Source: Pseudomonas putida (GTDB lineage Bacteria > Pseudomonadota > Gammaproteobacteria > Pseudomonadales > Pseudomonadaceae). Taken from it: 64,000 bases of DNA. The position numbers and the translations under genes were made by a program. The notes under the pieces were generated by a model that worked only from the letters and a program-made list of their open reading frames with translations, did no database searches and was not told the DNA's origin. Within the stretch, counting starts at the first letter, position 1. Each line of letters opens with the position of its first letter. The stretch is taken from NCBI RefSeq assembly GCF_005080685.1, contig NZ_CP039371.1, positions 2,542,001 to 2,606,000 of the forward strand, written 5' to 3'. This document shows positions 1 through 9,441 of the stretch, one piece after another.

Positions 1-807
1 CACAGCGCCGCCGAGCATGCCGCCCAGGTGCAGGCCGGCCATGGTGGTGATCGGCAGCAGCGCATTGCGCAGCACATGGCGCAGGGTCACGGTCAGTGGT
101 GCCAGGCCCTTGGCGGTGGCCGTGCGGACGAAGTCCTGGCGGGCCACGTCGATCATCGAGGCGCGGGTCAGGCGCGCATAGATCGCCATGTAGATCAGCG
201 CCAGCGAGCAGGCCGGCAAGGTCAGGTAGCGAAGGGTGTCGAGCAGTGCCGCCAGCCCATGCAGGTCGCTGCCGATGGTGCCGGCGCCACCTGTGGGCAA
301 CCAGCCCAGCTTGACCGAGAACACCACGATCAGCATCAGCCCGACCCAGAAACCGGGTAGGGAATAGAACAGTTGCGAGGCGGCCGACAGCAGGCGGTCG
401 GGCCAACGTCCGCGAAAGCTCGCCATGATCACGCCCAGCGTCACCCCCAACGACAACGCCAGCACCATCGCCAGCCCCATCAGCGCCAGGGTGATACCGA
501 GGCGTTGGCCAATCAACGCCTCCACCGGGGCGCCATAGCGCGGCGAGTAGCCCAGTTCGAAGTGCGCCAGGTGGCCGAGGTAGGTCCACAGTTGTACCCA
601 CCAGGGCTGATCCAGGCCAAACTGGCTACGCAGGGCCGCCAGGCTTTCGGCGGTTGCCGAACCGGATTCACCGGCCATTACATCAGCCGCATCCCCTGGG
701 GCCAATTGCAGCAAAAGAAAGTTGATCAGCAATATTCCAAGCACCGTGGGTACGGTATGTACCAGCGCGCGCAACAACGCCTGGCCGACGTCCATGATCT
801 GTTTCAT
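1..807 (-). CDS. Peptide/nickel-type ABC transporter permease (DppB-like), C-terminus cut by window edge
   Basis: The minus-strand frame from an ATG at 807 stays open to base 1, giving 269 residues. It starts MKQIMDVGQALLRALVHTV and has a first membrane helix followed by the LAPGD motif typical of DppB permeases. A later stretch (DVARQDFVRTATAKGL) is the cytoplasmic EAA-type loop that docks on the ATPase. The gene reads out of the window, so the rest of the transporter lies to the left. The fused ATPase at 6206-7993 is a likely partner. It is divergent from the sulfur-type oxidoreductase at 1077. The substrate is inferred to be a sulfur compound or peptide from context only. Confidence 0.9.
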   Translation of the reverse strand, partial: MKQIMDVGQALLRALVHTVPTVLGILLINFLLLQLAPGDAADVMAGESGSATAESLAALRSQFGLDQPWWVQLWTYLGHLAHFELGYSPRYGAPVEALIGQRLGITLALMGLAMVLALSLGVTLGVIMASFRGRWPDRLLSAASQLFYSLPGFWVGLMLIVVFSVKLGWLPTGGAGTIGSDLHGLAALLDTLRYLTLPACSLALIYMAIYARLTRASMIDVARQDFVRTATAKGLAPLTVTLRHVLRNALLPITTMAGLHLGGMLGGAV

Positions 808-878
808 TAGTGTGTTCCACAAAAGGCGCAGCTATTTACACGGTTGCCGAAACGCTTTGTCAATGCGCGAAAAATGCA

Positions 879-910
879 TAAGGTTATTCAGTCTATTCTT
901 TCTAACCTTA
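879..910. promoter_or_regulatory. Candidate operator: 8-bp inverted repeat in the divergent promoter region
   Basis: TAAGGTTA (879-886) and TAACCTTA (903-910) are perfect inverted repeats with centres 24 bp apart, about two helical turns. They sit in the AT-rich part of the 269-bp gap between the divergent ABC permease and the DszC/SfnB-like gene. The geometry suits a dimeric regulator controlling both directions. No regulator gene is adjacent, so the cognate protein is unknown. Confidence 0.4.
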
Positions 911-1076
911 GATAAAAACGGTCTACCCCGAGGGTGATCGCTTAGTTGACCTGTCGAGTGACTGGCCAGTACTGTCAGCGGCCTGCACTAACCGGTTGAT
1001 AACTTGGAAGATGCAAAGGCGCCTGTTTGGGCGACACTTTATAGGGAATGGTTAGTTGGGGTGGAAGGTGGGATCG

Positions 1077-2294
1077 ATGTCCAAGTCCGAAGTGCATGTT
1101 GAGTCCGCCGATACATTGGCGCGGATCCTTGCCCAGGTACAGCTGATCCGTGGCGAGATCGCCGAACAGGCCAGCCGCCGCGACCTGCAGCGGGAGCTGC
1201 CGGTCGCCGCGTTCGAGCGCATTCGCAAGGCCGGCATAGGCACCCTGCGTGTGCCAGTGGCATTGGGCGGACCGGGTGGGCAAGTGGTCGACTACATCGA
1301 GAGCATCGCCAGCCTGGCCCAGGGCGACCCGAATGTCGCCCATGCCCTGCGGTCGCACTTCAATTTCGTCGAAGGGCTGATCCATGCGCCCGATAGCGAG
1401 AGACGGCAGGCGTTGCTGGGCAAGGTACTGGACGGCAAGCTGTTCGCCGGCGCGCACACCGAGGTGGGAGCGCCACTGGGGACCATCCTCACCCGCTTGA
1501 CCCGTGAGGGCGAAGGCTACCGGCTCAATGGCCGCAAGTGGTACGCCACCGGCTCCGCCTACGCCGATTACCTGGTGTTCTCGGCCACCGATGACCAGGG
1601 CCAGGTGGTTTCGGTGCTGGTGCCTGCCGATCGCCCCGGCATTCGCATTCTCGATGACTGGGACGGCATGGGCCAACGCCTCACCGCCAGTGGCGGCATC
1701 GAGTTGGTCGATGTGCAGGTCTGGCCCGAGGAAGTCCAGCCCCGTGCCCACCAGCAGGCCGCCGGCCGTCATTGCTCGGCCCTGCGCCAATTGCACCTGG
1801 CGGCCTGCGCGGTCGGGGTGGTGCGCAACATCCGCGAAGATGCCGTGCAGTACGTGCGGCGCAGCGCCCGGGCGGCCATGCACAGCCCGGCGCAGGAGGC
1901 CCGCGACGACCTGTTCGTGCAACAGGTGGTGGGCGAGATCGCCGCCACTGCCTATGCCACCGATGCGCTGATCGGCCAGACTGCCCGCCAGCTCGACCGT
2001 GGCTCGCAGGCGTTGCTCAGCGGCGACCCGCAACTCGAACAGATATTGATCGACGGCGCCTTGGCCAACTCGCAGATGCAGGTGATCGTCGCCAAGTTGG
2101 CCTTGCGCGCCGCAGAAGTCTTGTACGAAGTTGGCGGTGGTTCGGCGACTTCACGTAAACACAACTTCGATCGGCATTGGCGCAATATTCGCACGCTGCT
2201 CAATCATAATCCGCTGCTGCATAAAGCGCGGGTGGTCGGTGATTACTATATCAATCAGAACGTGACCCACTTGCAGGAGGGGTTGGTCTTCTAG
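1077..2294 (+). CDS. Acyl-CoA dehydrogenase-fold flavoprotein monooxygenase, SfnB/DszC-like
   Basis: This 405-residue protein has the acyl-CoA dehydrogenase fold used by the DszC and SfnB/SfnC sulfur-acquisition oxidoreductases. The N-terminal helical part contains a GGPGG loop. The central part runs through GRKWYATGSAYADYLVF, and the C-terminal helical bundle ends with HNFDRHWRNIRT, which in DszC-type enzymes contacts flavin and substrate. The ATG at 1077 is chosen because GGAAGGTGGG precedes it; an in-frame TTG at 1056 is less likely. Enzymes of this family use reduced flavin and O2 to oxidise sulfur compounds. Neighbours include an SfnG/DszA-like monooxygenase and a DszB-like protein, supporting a desulfurisation role. 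No flavin reductase gene is visible in the window. Confidence 0.85.
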   Translation: MSKSEVHVESADTLARILAQVQLIRGEIAEQASRRDLQRELPVAAFERIRKAGIGTLRVPVALGGPGGQVVDYIESIASLAQGDPNVAHALRSHFNFVEGLIHAPDSERRQALLGKVLDGKLFAGAHTEVGAPLGTILTRLTREGEGYRLNGRKWYATGSAYADYLVFSATDDQGQVVSVLVPADRPGIRILDDWDGMGQRLTASGGIELVDVQVWPEEVQPRAHQQAAGRHCSALRQLHLAACAVGVVRNIREDAVQYVRRSARAAMHSPAQEARDDLFVQQVVGEIAATAYATDALIGQTARQLDRGSQALLSGDPQLEQILIDGALANSQMQVIVAKLALRAAEVLYEVGGGSATSRKHNFDRHWRNIRTLLNHNPLLHKARVVGDYYINQNVTHLQEGLVF

Positions 2295-2440
2295 TTGCTA
2301 TTCGATCAGGCTGGATCAACTTGCATCTGCGCCTGTCCGGTTCGCGTACGCCCCACCCGGTAACGCTTTACATCACACTTATTTGATCTTGGCCAGGCAC
2401 GACCACCACGCCAGCAATCTATTGTTTTGCAGGTAGTCGC

Positions 2441-4966
2441 ATGAATGCGTTGCTCCGCAGTTCCCGCTCGAACCTCGGCAAGATGGTCTCGATCGGCCTC
2501 GTTTCCTTGTATGGCCACGGCGCGCTGGCCGATGAATCGAACAGCCCTCGGCCAGCTGGCCAGCCGGCCGATGCCCTGGAGACCGTGGTGGTCACCGGTA
2601 CCCGCGCCGAGAAGCGCACCGTCGCGCAGAGCCTGGCCCCCATCGATGTGATCAGCGCCGACGACCTGGCGCGCAGCGGCAAACAGAACCTGCGCGACGC
2701 ACTGGCTGCGCAGGTGCCGTCCTACACCAATGACGCAGGCTTCACCGGGGCCACCGGGATCGCCGTCAAGTCGGCGACGTTGCGTGGCCTGGGCGGCAAT
2801 GCGGTGCTGGTGCTGGTCAACGGCAAGCGTCGGCACAATACCGCACAGATCTTCCACCAGGCTTCGAGCACGGCCAACGGCCAGTCCCCAGTCGACCTCG
2901 ACCTGATCCCCGTGGCCGCGGTCGACCACATCGAGGTATTGCGTGATGGCGCGGCGGCGCAGTACGGCTCCGACGCCATCGCCGGGGTCATCAACGTCAT
3001 TCTCAAACGCAACGCCAGCGGCGGGCAGGCCAGTGCGTTGTACGGCCAGTTCGGCCAGCGCGAGGGCAGCAAGGGCAACTTCGGCGCCACCGGGCAAACC
3101 TCGATCAACCAAGGCTTCGAACTGCCCAACGAAGGGTTCTTCAACCTCAGTGCCGACATCAAGATCCAGGAAACCAGCAACGCCGCCGGCGCCGTGCCCG
3201 ACCGCACCCGGATCTACCCCGGGGACGACCCGCGCGAGTACGGCAAGAGCCGTTACCGGCAGATCATGGGCCAGCCGCGGGTGCAGACCTACAACGCCTC
3301 CTACAACATGGAGCTGCCGCTCAACGAGGCGCTGGACTTTTACTCGTTCTCGACTTTCAGCCACCGCGACTCCACGGGTTTTGGCACTTTCCGCACGGCG
3401 GTATCGGCGCAGAACATCCCGGAGATCTACGCCGACGGCTTCCAGCCCAAGTTCCGCTCCGTGGAGGACGACTTCCAGGGCGTGTTCGGCCTCAAGGGCG
3501 ACGACCTGCTCGGCTGGGGGTGGGACGCCTCGACCAGTTGGGGGCGCAACGACCTGAGCCTGCACAACGACGACTCGCTCAATGCCTCGTTCGGCCCGGA
3601 CAGCCCGACCGATTTCGACAACGGCCAGGCGATCTTCAGCCAGTGGACCAACAACTTCGACGTCAATCGGGCGTTCGATACCGGGTTGTTCAAGGATCCG
3701 CTGCATGTCGGCGCGGGCCTTGAATACCGTACCGACACCTACCAGATCCGCGCCGGCGAGTACGCGTCCTACGCCGACGGTGGCTATATCTATCCCGAGG
3801 GCTCGCCCAATGCCGGTAAGCGCCCCAACGCCGGCTCGGCCGGCTGGGGCGGCTTCAGCCCCGCCGCCGCGGGTAGCTGGGAACGCAGCAATACGGCGGC
3901 CTACGTCGACCTCACGCAGAAATTCACCGACGCCTGGGAAGTGAGCGTGGCCGGGCGCTTCGAGCACTACAGCGATGTCGGCGACACAGCCAGCGGCAAG
4001 CTCTCGACTCGTTACCAACTGACCCCGACCCTGGCCGTGCGCGGCACCATCAACAACGGTTTCCGTGCGCCCTCGCTGCAACAGCAGCACTTTTCGTCGA
4101 GCACTTCGGCCTGGGGCACCAGCCCGATCACCGGCGAGTTGCAGCAGCAGGTCACCAACTATGCCGCGCCGGGCTCCGCCGCTGCCACAGCGTTGGGCTC
4201 GAAGAAGCTCAAACCCGAGAAGTCGCGCAATTACAGTGTGGGCTTCGTCGCAACGCCGGCGAGCAACCTCGATGTGACGGTGGATTTCTACCAGATCGAC
4301 ATCAAGGACCGCATTCTGCAGACCAGCTCGCTCAGTGGCCTCAACGACCCGAATATCGCCGCTATCCTCGCCGCCGCCGGCCTGGATACCAACCAGAGCG
4401 TGGTCTATTACGGCAACCTGGCCGACACCCGCACCCGTGGAATCGACCTGGTGGCCGACTACCGCGCCGAGTACGGCCCATGGGGGCGTGGCAAGTGGAC
4501 CCTGACCAGCACCCAGCAGCTGCACGAGATCCGCGATATCAAGGAGCCCGATTCGCTGGCCGGCACTGGCGTGCAAGTGCTGGGGCGCGACAAGCAGGGC
4601 AACCTGGAAAGCGCCGTCCCGAAGAACAAGACGTCGTTGCAGCACACCTGGTTCATCCATGACTTCGAAGTCACCCTCAAGGAAACCCGTTACTCGTCGG
4701 TCACCGGCAAGAGCCAGTACAACGCCAACCGCGACGAGAAGATCAAGCCGGCCTTCATCACCGACCTGGACGTCGGCTACAACGTCAGCGACCAGCTCAA
4801 GGTCTCGGTGGGCGGCCTGAACATCTTCAACGAACGCCCCGAGCAGCTCTCCGCGCAGGCCAAGCTGTACTACCTGTTCCCGGTCGACAACCCGGCCTAC
4901 AGCTGGTACTCGCCGTATGGCGTGGACGGTGGCTACTACTACGCACGGCTGGACTACTTCTGGTGA
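2441..4966 (+). CDS. TonB-dependent outer-membrane receptor
   Basis: The 841-residue protein has an N-terminal export region, then a TonB-box-like segment (ETVVVTGT), a plug domain (AQSLAPIDVISADDL, then IEVLRDGAAAQYGSDAIAG) and a long beta-barrel ending in an aromatic residue (YYYARLDYFW), as outer-membrane barrels do. Such receptors move scarce ligands into the periplasm using TonB energy. It lies between two organosulfur monooxygenase genes and 50 bp ahead of the second, so the ligand is probably an organosulfur compound rather than an iron chelate. That assignment is inference. The start has AGG just upstream (CAGGTAGTCGC). A 912-codon antisense frame over the same DNA is a GC-rich artefact. 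Confidence 0.92.
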   Translation: MNALLRSSRSNLGKMVSIGLVSLYGHGALADESNSPRPAGQPADALETVVVTGTRAEKRTVAQSLAPIDVISADDLARSGKQNLRDALAAQVPSYTNDAGFTGATGIAVKSATLRGLGGNAVLVLVNGKRRHNTAQIFHQASSTANGQSPVDLDLIPVAAVDHIEVLRDGAAAQYGSDAIAGVINVILKRNASGGQASALYGQFGQREGSKGNFGATGQTSINQGFELPNEGFFNLSADIKIQETSNAAGAVPDRTRIYPGDDPREYGKSRYRQIMGQPRVQTYNASYNMELPLNEALDFYSFSTFSHRDSTGFGTFRTAVSAQNIPEIYADGFQPKFRSVEDDFQGVFGLKGDDLLGWGWDASTSWGRNDLSLHNDDSLNASFGPDSPTDFDNGQAIFSQWTNNFDVNRAFDTGLFKDPLHVGAGLEYRTDTYQIRAGEYASYADGGYIYPEGSPNAGKRPNAGSAGWGGFSPAAAGSWERSNTAAYVDLTQKFTDAWEVSVAGRFEHYSDVGDTASGKLSTRYQLTPTLAVRGTINNGFRAPSLQQQHFSSSTSAWGTSPITGELQQQVTNYAAPGSAAATALGSKKLKPEKSRNYSVGFVATPASNLDVTVDFYQIDIKDRILQTSSLSGLNDPNIAAILAAAGLDTNQSVVYYGNLADTRTRGIDLVADYRAEYGPWGRGKWTLTSTQQLHEIRDIKEPDSLAGTGVQVLGRDKQGNLESAVPKNKTSLQHTWFIHDFEVTLKETRYSSVTGKSQYNANRDEKIKPAFITDLDVGYNVSDQLKVSVGGLNIFNERPEQLSAQAKLYYLFPVDNPAYSWYSPYGVDGGYYYARLDYFW

Positions 4967-5016
4967 GTCCAGCGCCTCGGCACCTTTCCCGAACCCCGCA
5001 AGGAGGGCAAACGACC

Positions 5017-6180
5017 ATGGCCCAGCCACACCCGCAACCTGCATTCGCGCGCAGCCAGTTCCCCACGCCGCGCGACTACCCGGACAGCCCGCTCAGTCAG
5101 GCGCTGCGCCAGCCGTTGATGCTGGGGTTGTTCCTCAACATGCAGGACATCCGCCTGAGCGACTACCCGACCTCCAATACCTGGACGTTCGATTACAACC
5201 TGGGCATCGTCCAGCAGGCCGAGGCACTGGGTTTCGACCTGGCGTTCAGCCGCACCCAGTGGCTGCCCAAGGGGGGCTACGATGGCGAGGCCTCGCTGGA
5301 CTCGTTCATCGCCCTTGGCGCCATGGCTGCGGCCACCCAGCGCATGCTGCTGATCTCCACCATCCATGTGCTGTACGGCCCGCTGCACCCGTTGCACCTG
5401 GCCAAGTACGGCGCCACCCTGGACCACATCGCCAAGGGTCGCTGGGGAATCAACATCGTCACCGGGCACCGGCCGGTCGAACACGAGATGTTCGGCAGGC
5501 CGCAGATCGAGCACGACCAACGTTACCAGCTGGCTGGCGAGTTGTTCGATGTGCTCAACACATTGTGGACGCACCCGGAAAACTTCAGCTACGAAGGCAA
5601 GCATGGCTGGAAGATCAAGGACGGCTACATCACGCCCAAGCCGCTGTACGGGCGACCGGTGCTGGTCACCGCTACAGGCTCGGGGGCCGGCATCGACTTT
5701 GCGGCGCAGCACTCGGATCTGGTGTTCGTCACCAACTCTTCCGGCTCGGGTATCACCGAGGTGCTGGAGGATCTGCCGGCGCATGTGGCAAGGGTCAAGG
5801 CCCGCGCCGCTGAATACGGGCGCGAGGTGAAGGTGATCATCAATCCGGTCGTGGTCAGCCGCGACAGCGAAGCCGAAACCCGTGCTTATCTCGAGGGCAT
5901 CACCGGCAACAAAGTAACCAGCACCTTCGGTACGCACACCGCCTATGCCAGCGATGCCCATGCCTGGCGCGAGCGTGGCGGCACGCGAAACACCGGCCTG
6001 GGCCTGGGCGGCAATATCGAGATCGTCGGCACGCCTGACCAGGTGGTCGAGCAATTGGCAGCGCTCAAGGCCGCAGGCATCGATGGGGTGCAGCTCAACT
6101 TCCATGACTTTGCCAAGGACCTGACCCACTTCGGCGAACAGATCCTGCCGCGGCTCAAGGCTGCCGGGCTGCGCTTGTGA
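5017..6180 (+). CDS. LLM-class flavin monooxygenase, SfnG/DszA-like
   Basis: This is a 387-residue bacterial-luciferase-like TIM barrel of the two-component, FMNH2-dependent kind. Recognisable blocks are IVQQAEALGFDLAF, TIHVLYGPLHPLHLAKY, DHIAKGRWGINIVTG and the C-terminal GTPDQVVEQLAALK. The resemblance is closest to dimethylsulfone monooxygenase SfnG and related DszA enzymes, which cleave a C-S bond to give a sulfinate. The ATG at 5017 follows a perfect AAGGAGGG. The sulfinate product would be the natural substrate of the DszB-like protein at 9442. The exact substrate is unknown. Confidence 0.88.
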   Translation: MAQPHPQPAFARSQFPTPRDYPDSPLSQALRQPLMLGLFLNMQDIRLSDYPTSNTWTFDYNLGIVQQAEALGFDLAFSRTQWLPKGGYDGEASLDSFIALGAMAAATQRMLLISTIHVLYGPLHPLHLAKYGATLDHIAKGRWGINIVTGHRPVEHEMFGRPQIEHDQRYQLAGELFDVLNTLWTHPENFSYEGKHGWKIKDGYITPKPLYGRPVLVTATGSGAGIDFAAQHSDLVFVTNSSGSGITEVLEDLPAHVARVKARAAEYGREVKVIINPVVVSRDSEAETRAYLEGITGNKVTSTFGTHTAYASDAHAWRERGGTRNTGLGLGGNIEIVGTPDQVVEQLAALKAAGIDGVQLNFHDFAKDLTHFGEQILPRLKAAGLRL

Positions 6181-6205
6181 TGGGGCGCCGACGGGGAGAG
6201 CCTCG

Positions 6206-7993
6206 ATGAACGCCGTGGTGCCATTGAACGACATCCGCCAGCCGTTGCTCAGCGTCGACGGCCTGCGCGTGCGCTATGGCCAGCACGCGGCCGTGAAGGG
6301 CGTGAGCTTCAGCCTGGCACGAGGAGAGACGCTGGCACTGGTCGGTGAGTCCGGATGTGGCAAGTCGACCACGGCCATGGCCATCCTGCGCTTGCTCGGT
6401 GGGCGAACGGCGCTGGAAGGGCGGGTGGATTTCGAAGGCCGGAACCTCGCCGAACTCACCGATGGGCAGATGCGCGAACTGCGCGGCAACCGCATCGCCA
6501 TGGTGTTCCAGGACCCAATGACTTCGCTCAACCCGGTATTGAGCATCGGCCAGCAGATCGTCGAGGTGTTGCGCCGGCATCGCCGCTTCGGCAAGCAAGC
6601 CGCACGTGACGAGGCATTGAAACTATTGCAGCGAGTGCGTATCCCGAACGCCGAGCAACGCCTGGACGACTACCCGCACAATCTTTCCGGCGGCCAGCGG
6701 CAGCGGGTGATGATCGCCATCGCGCTGGCCTGCAGGCCGGCGCTGCTGATCGCCGACGAACCCACCACGGCGCTCGACGTGACCGTGCAGGCGCACATCC
6801 TGCAACTGCTGCGCGAACTCAGCCAGGAATACGCCATGGGCCTGTTGCTGATCACCCACGACCTCGGGGTGGTGGGGCAATGGGCCGATCGGGTGGCGGT
6901 GATGCACGATGGACGCATCGTCGAGACCGACAGCGCCGAGCGCATCTTCACCGCGCCGCGGCATCCCTATACCCAGGGTTTGCTGGGCGCTTCGTTGCGC
7001 CTGGATGCCGACCGCCACTACTTGCAGCAAGGGCTGCCGGAAATCCGTGTCAGTCGGGAGCAGGGGCAGGCGACGCGCTTCGAGTTACATCGTCCTGAAT
7101 ACCAGGGTTCCACGCCCACCCCGGTATTGGCCGGCAACGCGGTGCTGGAGGTGCGTGGATTGGTCACCGAGTACCGGCAGCGCCAGGGTAAGGTGGCAGC
7201 GGTCAACGAGGTATCGTTCGTCATCCGCCCTGGCGAGACACTGGGCCTGGTGGGCGAGTCCGGTTGCGGCAAGTCGACCTTGAGCAAGACCATTCTCGGC
7301 CTGATCGCCAGCAGCCACGGCGAGGTGCTGCTGGACGGTCAGCGGGTAACCGGCCTCAGCGACCGCCAGTGGCGCGCGCATCGGCCAGTGGTGCAGATGG
7401 TGTTCCAGGACCCTTACGGTTCGCTCAACCCGCGGCACAGCGTATACAGCATTCTCGACGGCGTGCTGCGCCAGCATGGCGAGCGCTCGGCGCAGGCACG
7501 CAGCGCACGGATTCTCGACACCCTGCAGCGGGTCGGCCTGCCGGCCGAGGCGGCGTGGAAGTACCCCCACGAGTTCTCCGGCGGTCAGCGCCAGCGTATC
7601 GGCATCGCCCGGGCACTGATCCTGCGGCCCAAACTGGTGATTCTCGACGAGGCGGTGTCGTCGCTCGACGTGTCGGTGCGGGCACAGATCCTCAACCTGC
7701 TGGCCGAACTCAAGCACGATTTCAACCTGTCCTACCTGTTCATCTCCCATGACCTGGCGGTGGTCAAGTACATGGCCGATCGTGTGCTGGTGATGCACGA
7801 CGGTCGCATCGTCGAGGAGGGCGGCTGCGATATCTGGCAGCACGCATCCCACGCCTATACCCGCACGTTGATCGGCGCCGTGCCGGTACCGCGCTTCAGC
7901 CACGAGGCGGTGCCTGCGCAGGGCTTTCCCTATATCGATCCGACCTGGCATTCGTTGCCGGTGACGGTCCTGTTATCGCGTTTCGCCGTCTAG
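6206..7993 (+). CDS. Fused dipeptide-type ABC transporter ATP-binding protein (DppD-DppF in one chain)
   Basis: The 595-residue protein contains two complete ABC ATPase modules. Each has a Walker A (GESGCGKST) and a signature motif (LSGGQRQR, then FSGGQRQR), plus Walker B segments ([12 protein letters not shown] and [12 protein letters not shown]). Both halves carry the HPYT/HAYT-type C-terminal peptide-transporter extension. One chain therefore replaces the usual DppD/DppF pair. GGGGAGA precedes the ATG. The divergent permease at 1-807 is the probable membrane partner, with its remaining subunits outside the window. Location in the sulfur block suggests import of a sulfur-containing peptide or similar ligand, which the sequence does not settle. 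Confidence 0.9.
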   Translation: MNAVVPLNDIRQPLLSVDGLRVRYGQHAAVKGVSFSLARGETLALVGESGCGKSTTAMAILRLLGGRTALEGRVDFEGRNLAELTDGQMRELRGNRIAMVFQDPMTSLNPVLSIGQQIVEVLRRHRRFGKQAARDEALKLLQRVRIPNAEQRLDDYPHNLSGGQRQRVMIAIALACRPALLIADEPTTALDVTVQAHILQLLRELSQEYAMGLLLITHDLGVVGQWADRVAVMHDGRIVETDSAERIFTAPRHPYTQGLLGASLRLDADRHYLQQGLPEIRVSREQGQATRFELHRPEYQGSTPTPVLAGNAVLEVRGLVTEYRQRQGKVAAVNEVSFVIRPGETLGLVGESGCGKSTLSKTILGLIASSHGEVLLDGQRVTGLSDRQWRAHRPVVQMVFQDPYGSLNPRHSVYSILDGVLRQHGERSAQARSARILDTLQRVGLPAEAAWKYPHEFSGGQRQRIGIARALILRPKLVILDEAVSSLDVSVRAQILNLLAELKHDFNLSYLFISHDLAVVKYMADRVLVMHDGRIVEEGGCDIWQHASHAYTRTLIGAVPVPRFSHEAVPAQGFPYIDPTWHSLPVTVLLSRFAV

Positions 7994-8029
7994 ATTTTCC
8001 TGGACGCTTTCAATCGACAAGGAGCAAGC

Positions 8030-9052
8030 ATGAGCACGCTGCAATATCGCAATCTGGGTCGCCACGGCATCAAGGTCTCGCCGATTACCCTGGGCACCAT
8101 GATGTTCGGCGGTCAAACGTCGGACGAGGTCGCCCAGCGCATCGTCGACAAGGCCTTCGAGCAGGGCGTCAACTTCATCGACACCGCCAACGGCTACAAC
8201 GGAGGCGCCTCCGAAGAGGTGGTCGGACGCCTGATCGCCGCGCGGCGCAACCAGTGGGTGCTGGCGACCAAGTTCGTCAATCCCAATCCGGGGGCGCAGG
8301 GGCCCAACGACCAGGGCGCTTCGCGGCATAACGTGATCCAGTCGGTCGATGCCAGCCTCAAGCGCCTGAACACCGACTACATCGACCTGTTCTACCTGCA
8401 CCGCGAGGATCACACCACACCGGTCGAGGAGACGTTGCGGGCGTTGGGCGACCTGATCCGCGCAGGCAAGATCCGCAGTTACGGCCTGTCCAACCACCGC
8501 GCCTGGAAGCTCGCCGAGTTCAGCCGCACGGCCGACCTGCTGGGCATCGAGCGGCCGAGTGCCAGCCAGCCGCTGTACAACCTGGCCAACCGCCAGATCG
8601 AGAACGAGCACCTGCCAGCCGCCGATTACTACGGGATTGGCGTGGTGTCCTACAGCCCCCTGGCCCGAGGCGTGCTCACCGGTAAATATGCGCCGGACCA
8701 GCCGCCTGCCGAGGGCACCCGTGCCGGGCGCAACGACAAGCGCCTGGCGCAGACCGAATGGCGCCCCGAGTCGCTGGACCTGGCCCAGCGCGTGCGCGCG
8801 CATGCCGAGGCCCGCGGCATCACGCCGGGGCAGTTCGCATTGGCCTGGGTGCTGAACAACCGTTTGATCACCTCGGCGATTGCCGGGCCGCGTACTGAGG
8901 CGCAGTGGGATGACTACATTCCGGCGTTGAATTATGCGTTCACTGCCGAGGACGAGGCGTTCATCGATGACCTGGTGGTGACCGGGCATTCGTCGACGCC
9001 GGGGTACAACGACCCGAGCCATCCGTTCCATGGGCGGCAGTCGCGGGTTTGA
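8030..9052 (+). CDS. Aldo/keto reductase (YghZ / potassium-channel-beta type)
   Basis: The 340-residue TIM-barrel oxidoreductase shows the family tetrad in order: Asp in FIDTANGYNGG, Tyr in the same segment, Lys in LATKFVNP, and His in YLHRED. The C-terminal GPRTEAQWDDY is part of the NADPH-binding region. AAGGAGCAAGC precedes the ATG. It closes the plus-strand run that begins with the SfnB-like gene, 36 bp after the ATPase. It probably reduces an aldehyde or ketone released when the organosulfur substrate is oxidised, but this is inference. Confidence 0.88.
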   Translation: MSTLQYRNLGRHGIKVSPITLGTMMFGGQTSDEVAQRIVDKAFEQGVNFIDTANGYNGGASEEVVGRLIAARRNQWVLATKFVNPNPGAQGPNDQGASRHNVIQSVDASLKRLNTDYIDLFYLHREDHTTPVEETLRALGDLIRAGKIRSYGLSNHRAWKLAEFSRTADLLGIERPSASQPLYNLANRQIENEHLPAADYYGIGVVSYSPLARGVLTGKYAPDQPPAEGTRAGRNDKRLAQTEWRPESLDLAQRVRAHAEARGITPGQFALAWVLNNRLITSAIAGPRTEAQWDDYIPALNYAFTAEDEAFIDDLVVTGHSSTPGYNDPSHPFHGRQSRV

Positions 9053-9096
9053 GGGAAGGGCGTGAGGTGTTCGCCTGGGATTGATGGTGGCGCATC

Positions 9097-9348
9097 AATC
9101 GAGCGCCGCCCGCGCGGCGCATCGCGACGCAAGGCCGCTCCCACATCTGTTTCGGGCCAATCATGTCTGGTAGGCCATGGTTGCCGGCCTGGTGGGCCCG
9201 GCGCGATATCTGTGTTGCCGCAGGGCGCACCCCCGATATTCAGTGGTGCGCCAAAGGCGAGCAACCATGGCCTGACAGACATAGGCACGTTGCAACAAAT
9301 GTAGGAGCGGCCTTGCGCCGCGATGCGCCGCGCGGGCGGCGCTCGATT
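9097..9348. repeat. Long imperfect inverted repeat (two copies of a roughly 89-bp intergenic element)
   Basis: The left arm (9097-9185) matches the reverse complement of 9260-9348. The outer 48 bp differ at only two positions, and a second matching block covers ATGTCTG...AGGCCATGGTTGC. The outer part contains the core ATCGAGCGCCGCCCGCGCGG, also present in the palindrome at 49684-49731. The element fills most of the 389-bp gene-free interval 9053-9441. This is the layout of a head-to-head pair of pseudomonad REP-like elements. No coding gene is supported inside it. Confidence 0.85.
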
Positions 9349-9441
9349 TCAGCGGCCCTGCAGATCCCAAGCGAACCACTCGCTGTTTGCCAAAACCACA
9401 AAAAAATCCAACCCAAACACGTTCGTACCCGGAGACCCACG

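Noticed and set aside
2306..5044. A 912-codon open frame antisense to the TonB receptor
   Set aside because: It lies entirely over a gene with clear plug and barrel motifs, has no family features, and is rich in Val, Gly, Ala and Arg as expected from the mirror of GC-rich codons. The same holds for long antisense frames at 10745-12751, 18871-20733, 21458-24052 and 25054-27447.
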